From: Micavibrio_A sp040381535
GTDB lineage: Bacteria > Pseudomonadota > Alphaproteobacteria > Micavibrionales > Micavibrionaceae
NCBI GenBank assembly: GCA_040381535.1
Contig: JBEIHF010000046.1
Coordinates: forward strand, 1 to 6,963
DNA length: 6,963 nucleotides
Direction: 5' to 3'
The position numbers and the translations under genes are program-made. The notes under the pieces were generated by a model, which was given only the letters and a program-made list of their open reading frames with translations, was not told the origin of the DNA and searched no databases. Below, piece after piece: positions 6,850 to 6,963 of the stretch (within the stretch, counting starts at the first letter, position 1; every line of letters begins with the position of its first letter).

Positions 6850-6963
6850 GTGCATACATCACGGCGCATACTGATCGGAAGTATCGCTGTTCTGGTCATC
6901 TGCGCGGGGCGTGTCACGTGCACGTATCTTTCCCGTGACAAGCCGATCACGCAGGCCAGCTTA
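6850..6963 (+). CDS. Hypothetical membrane-anchored or exported protein (N-terminal fragment)
   Basis: A frame of 38 codons opens with GTG 6 nt after the previous stop and reaches the right edge without a stop. It is in the same frame as the preceding gene, and GTG is the first possible start. The product begins with a basic n-region (TSRR) and a hydrophobic run (ILIGSIAVLVICAG), then polar residues, as in a signal anchor or signal peptide. No Shine-Dalgarno sequence is seen, and the GTG lies in a small stem-loop (CCGTG/CACGG, 6848-6864). The close spacing suggests co-transcription with the OmpA-like gene. I do not recognise a family from so short a piece. Confidence 0.5.
   Translation, partial: MHTSRRILIGSIAVLVICAGRVTCTYLSRDKPITQASL

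Overview
The window looks like an ordinary chromosomal segment of a Gram-negative bacterium. A proteobacterium, possibly an alphaproteobacterium, is my best guess. That rests on the overall gene style, the moderate GC content judged by eye, a tRNA-Arg(ACG) with encoded CCA, a secreted OmpA-like protein and a type IV pilus/type II secretion core. The taxon is inferred; no marker gene fixes it.

Left part (1-4379, minus strand): three consecutive genes read leftward and form part of a type IV pilus (T4P) or type II secretion (T2SS) inner-membrane motor operon. In transcription order they are a GspE/PilB-family assembly ATPase with an N-terminal MshEN domain, a GspF/PilC-family polytopic platform protein, and a bitopic protein that joins a PilM/GspL-like cytoplasmic region to one membrane span and a periplasmic coiled coil. 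The last gene runs off the left edge. Both gaps between these genes are exactly 18 nt. The ATPase powers pilin or pseudopilin assembly, the platform protein couples it to the fibre base, and the bitopic protein would link the cytoplasmic motor to the periplasmic alignment complex. No pilin, prepilin peptidase or secretin is visible, so T4P and T2SS cannot be separated here.

Middle part (4380-5438, minus strand): after a 160-bp intergenic stretch comes a stand-alone Fe(II)/2-oxoglutarate dioxygenase of the PF10014-like family. Upstream of it lies a complete tRNA-Arg(ACG) gene. A stem-loop with a T-tract between the two probably ends the tRNA transcript.

Right part (5439-6963, plus strand): a divergent region carries a long imperfect inverted repeat and leads into a secreted protein. 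That protein has a signal peptide, a long alpha-helical region, a Pro-rich linker and a degenerate OmpA/MotB-like C-terminal domain. Six bases after its stop begins another open frame with a hydrophobic N-terminus, cut by the right edge; the two may form a cell-envelope operon.

I found no mobile element, CRISPR array or clear defence system. The most unusual items are the OmpA-like protein with its altered peptidoglycan-binding loop, the long disordered N-terminal extension of the ATPase, and the inverted repeat between the divergent tRNA and envelope-protein genes.
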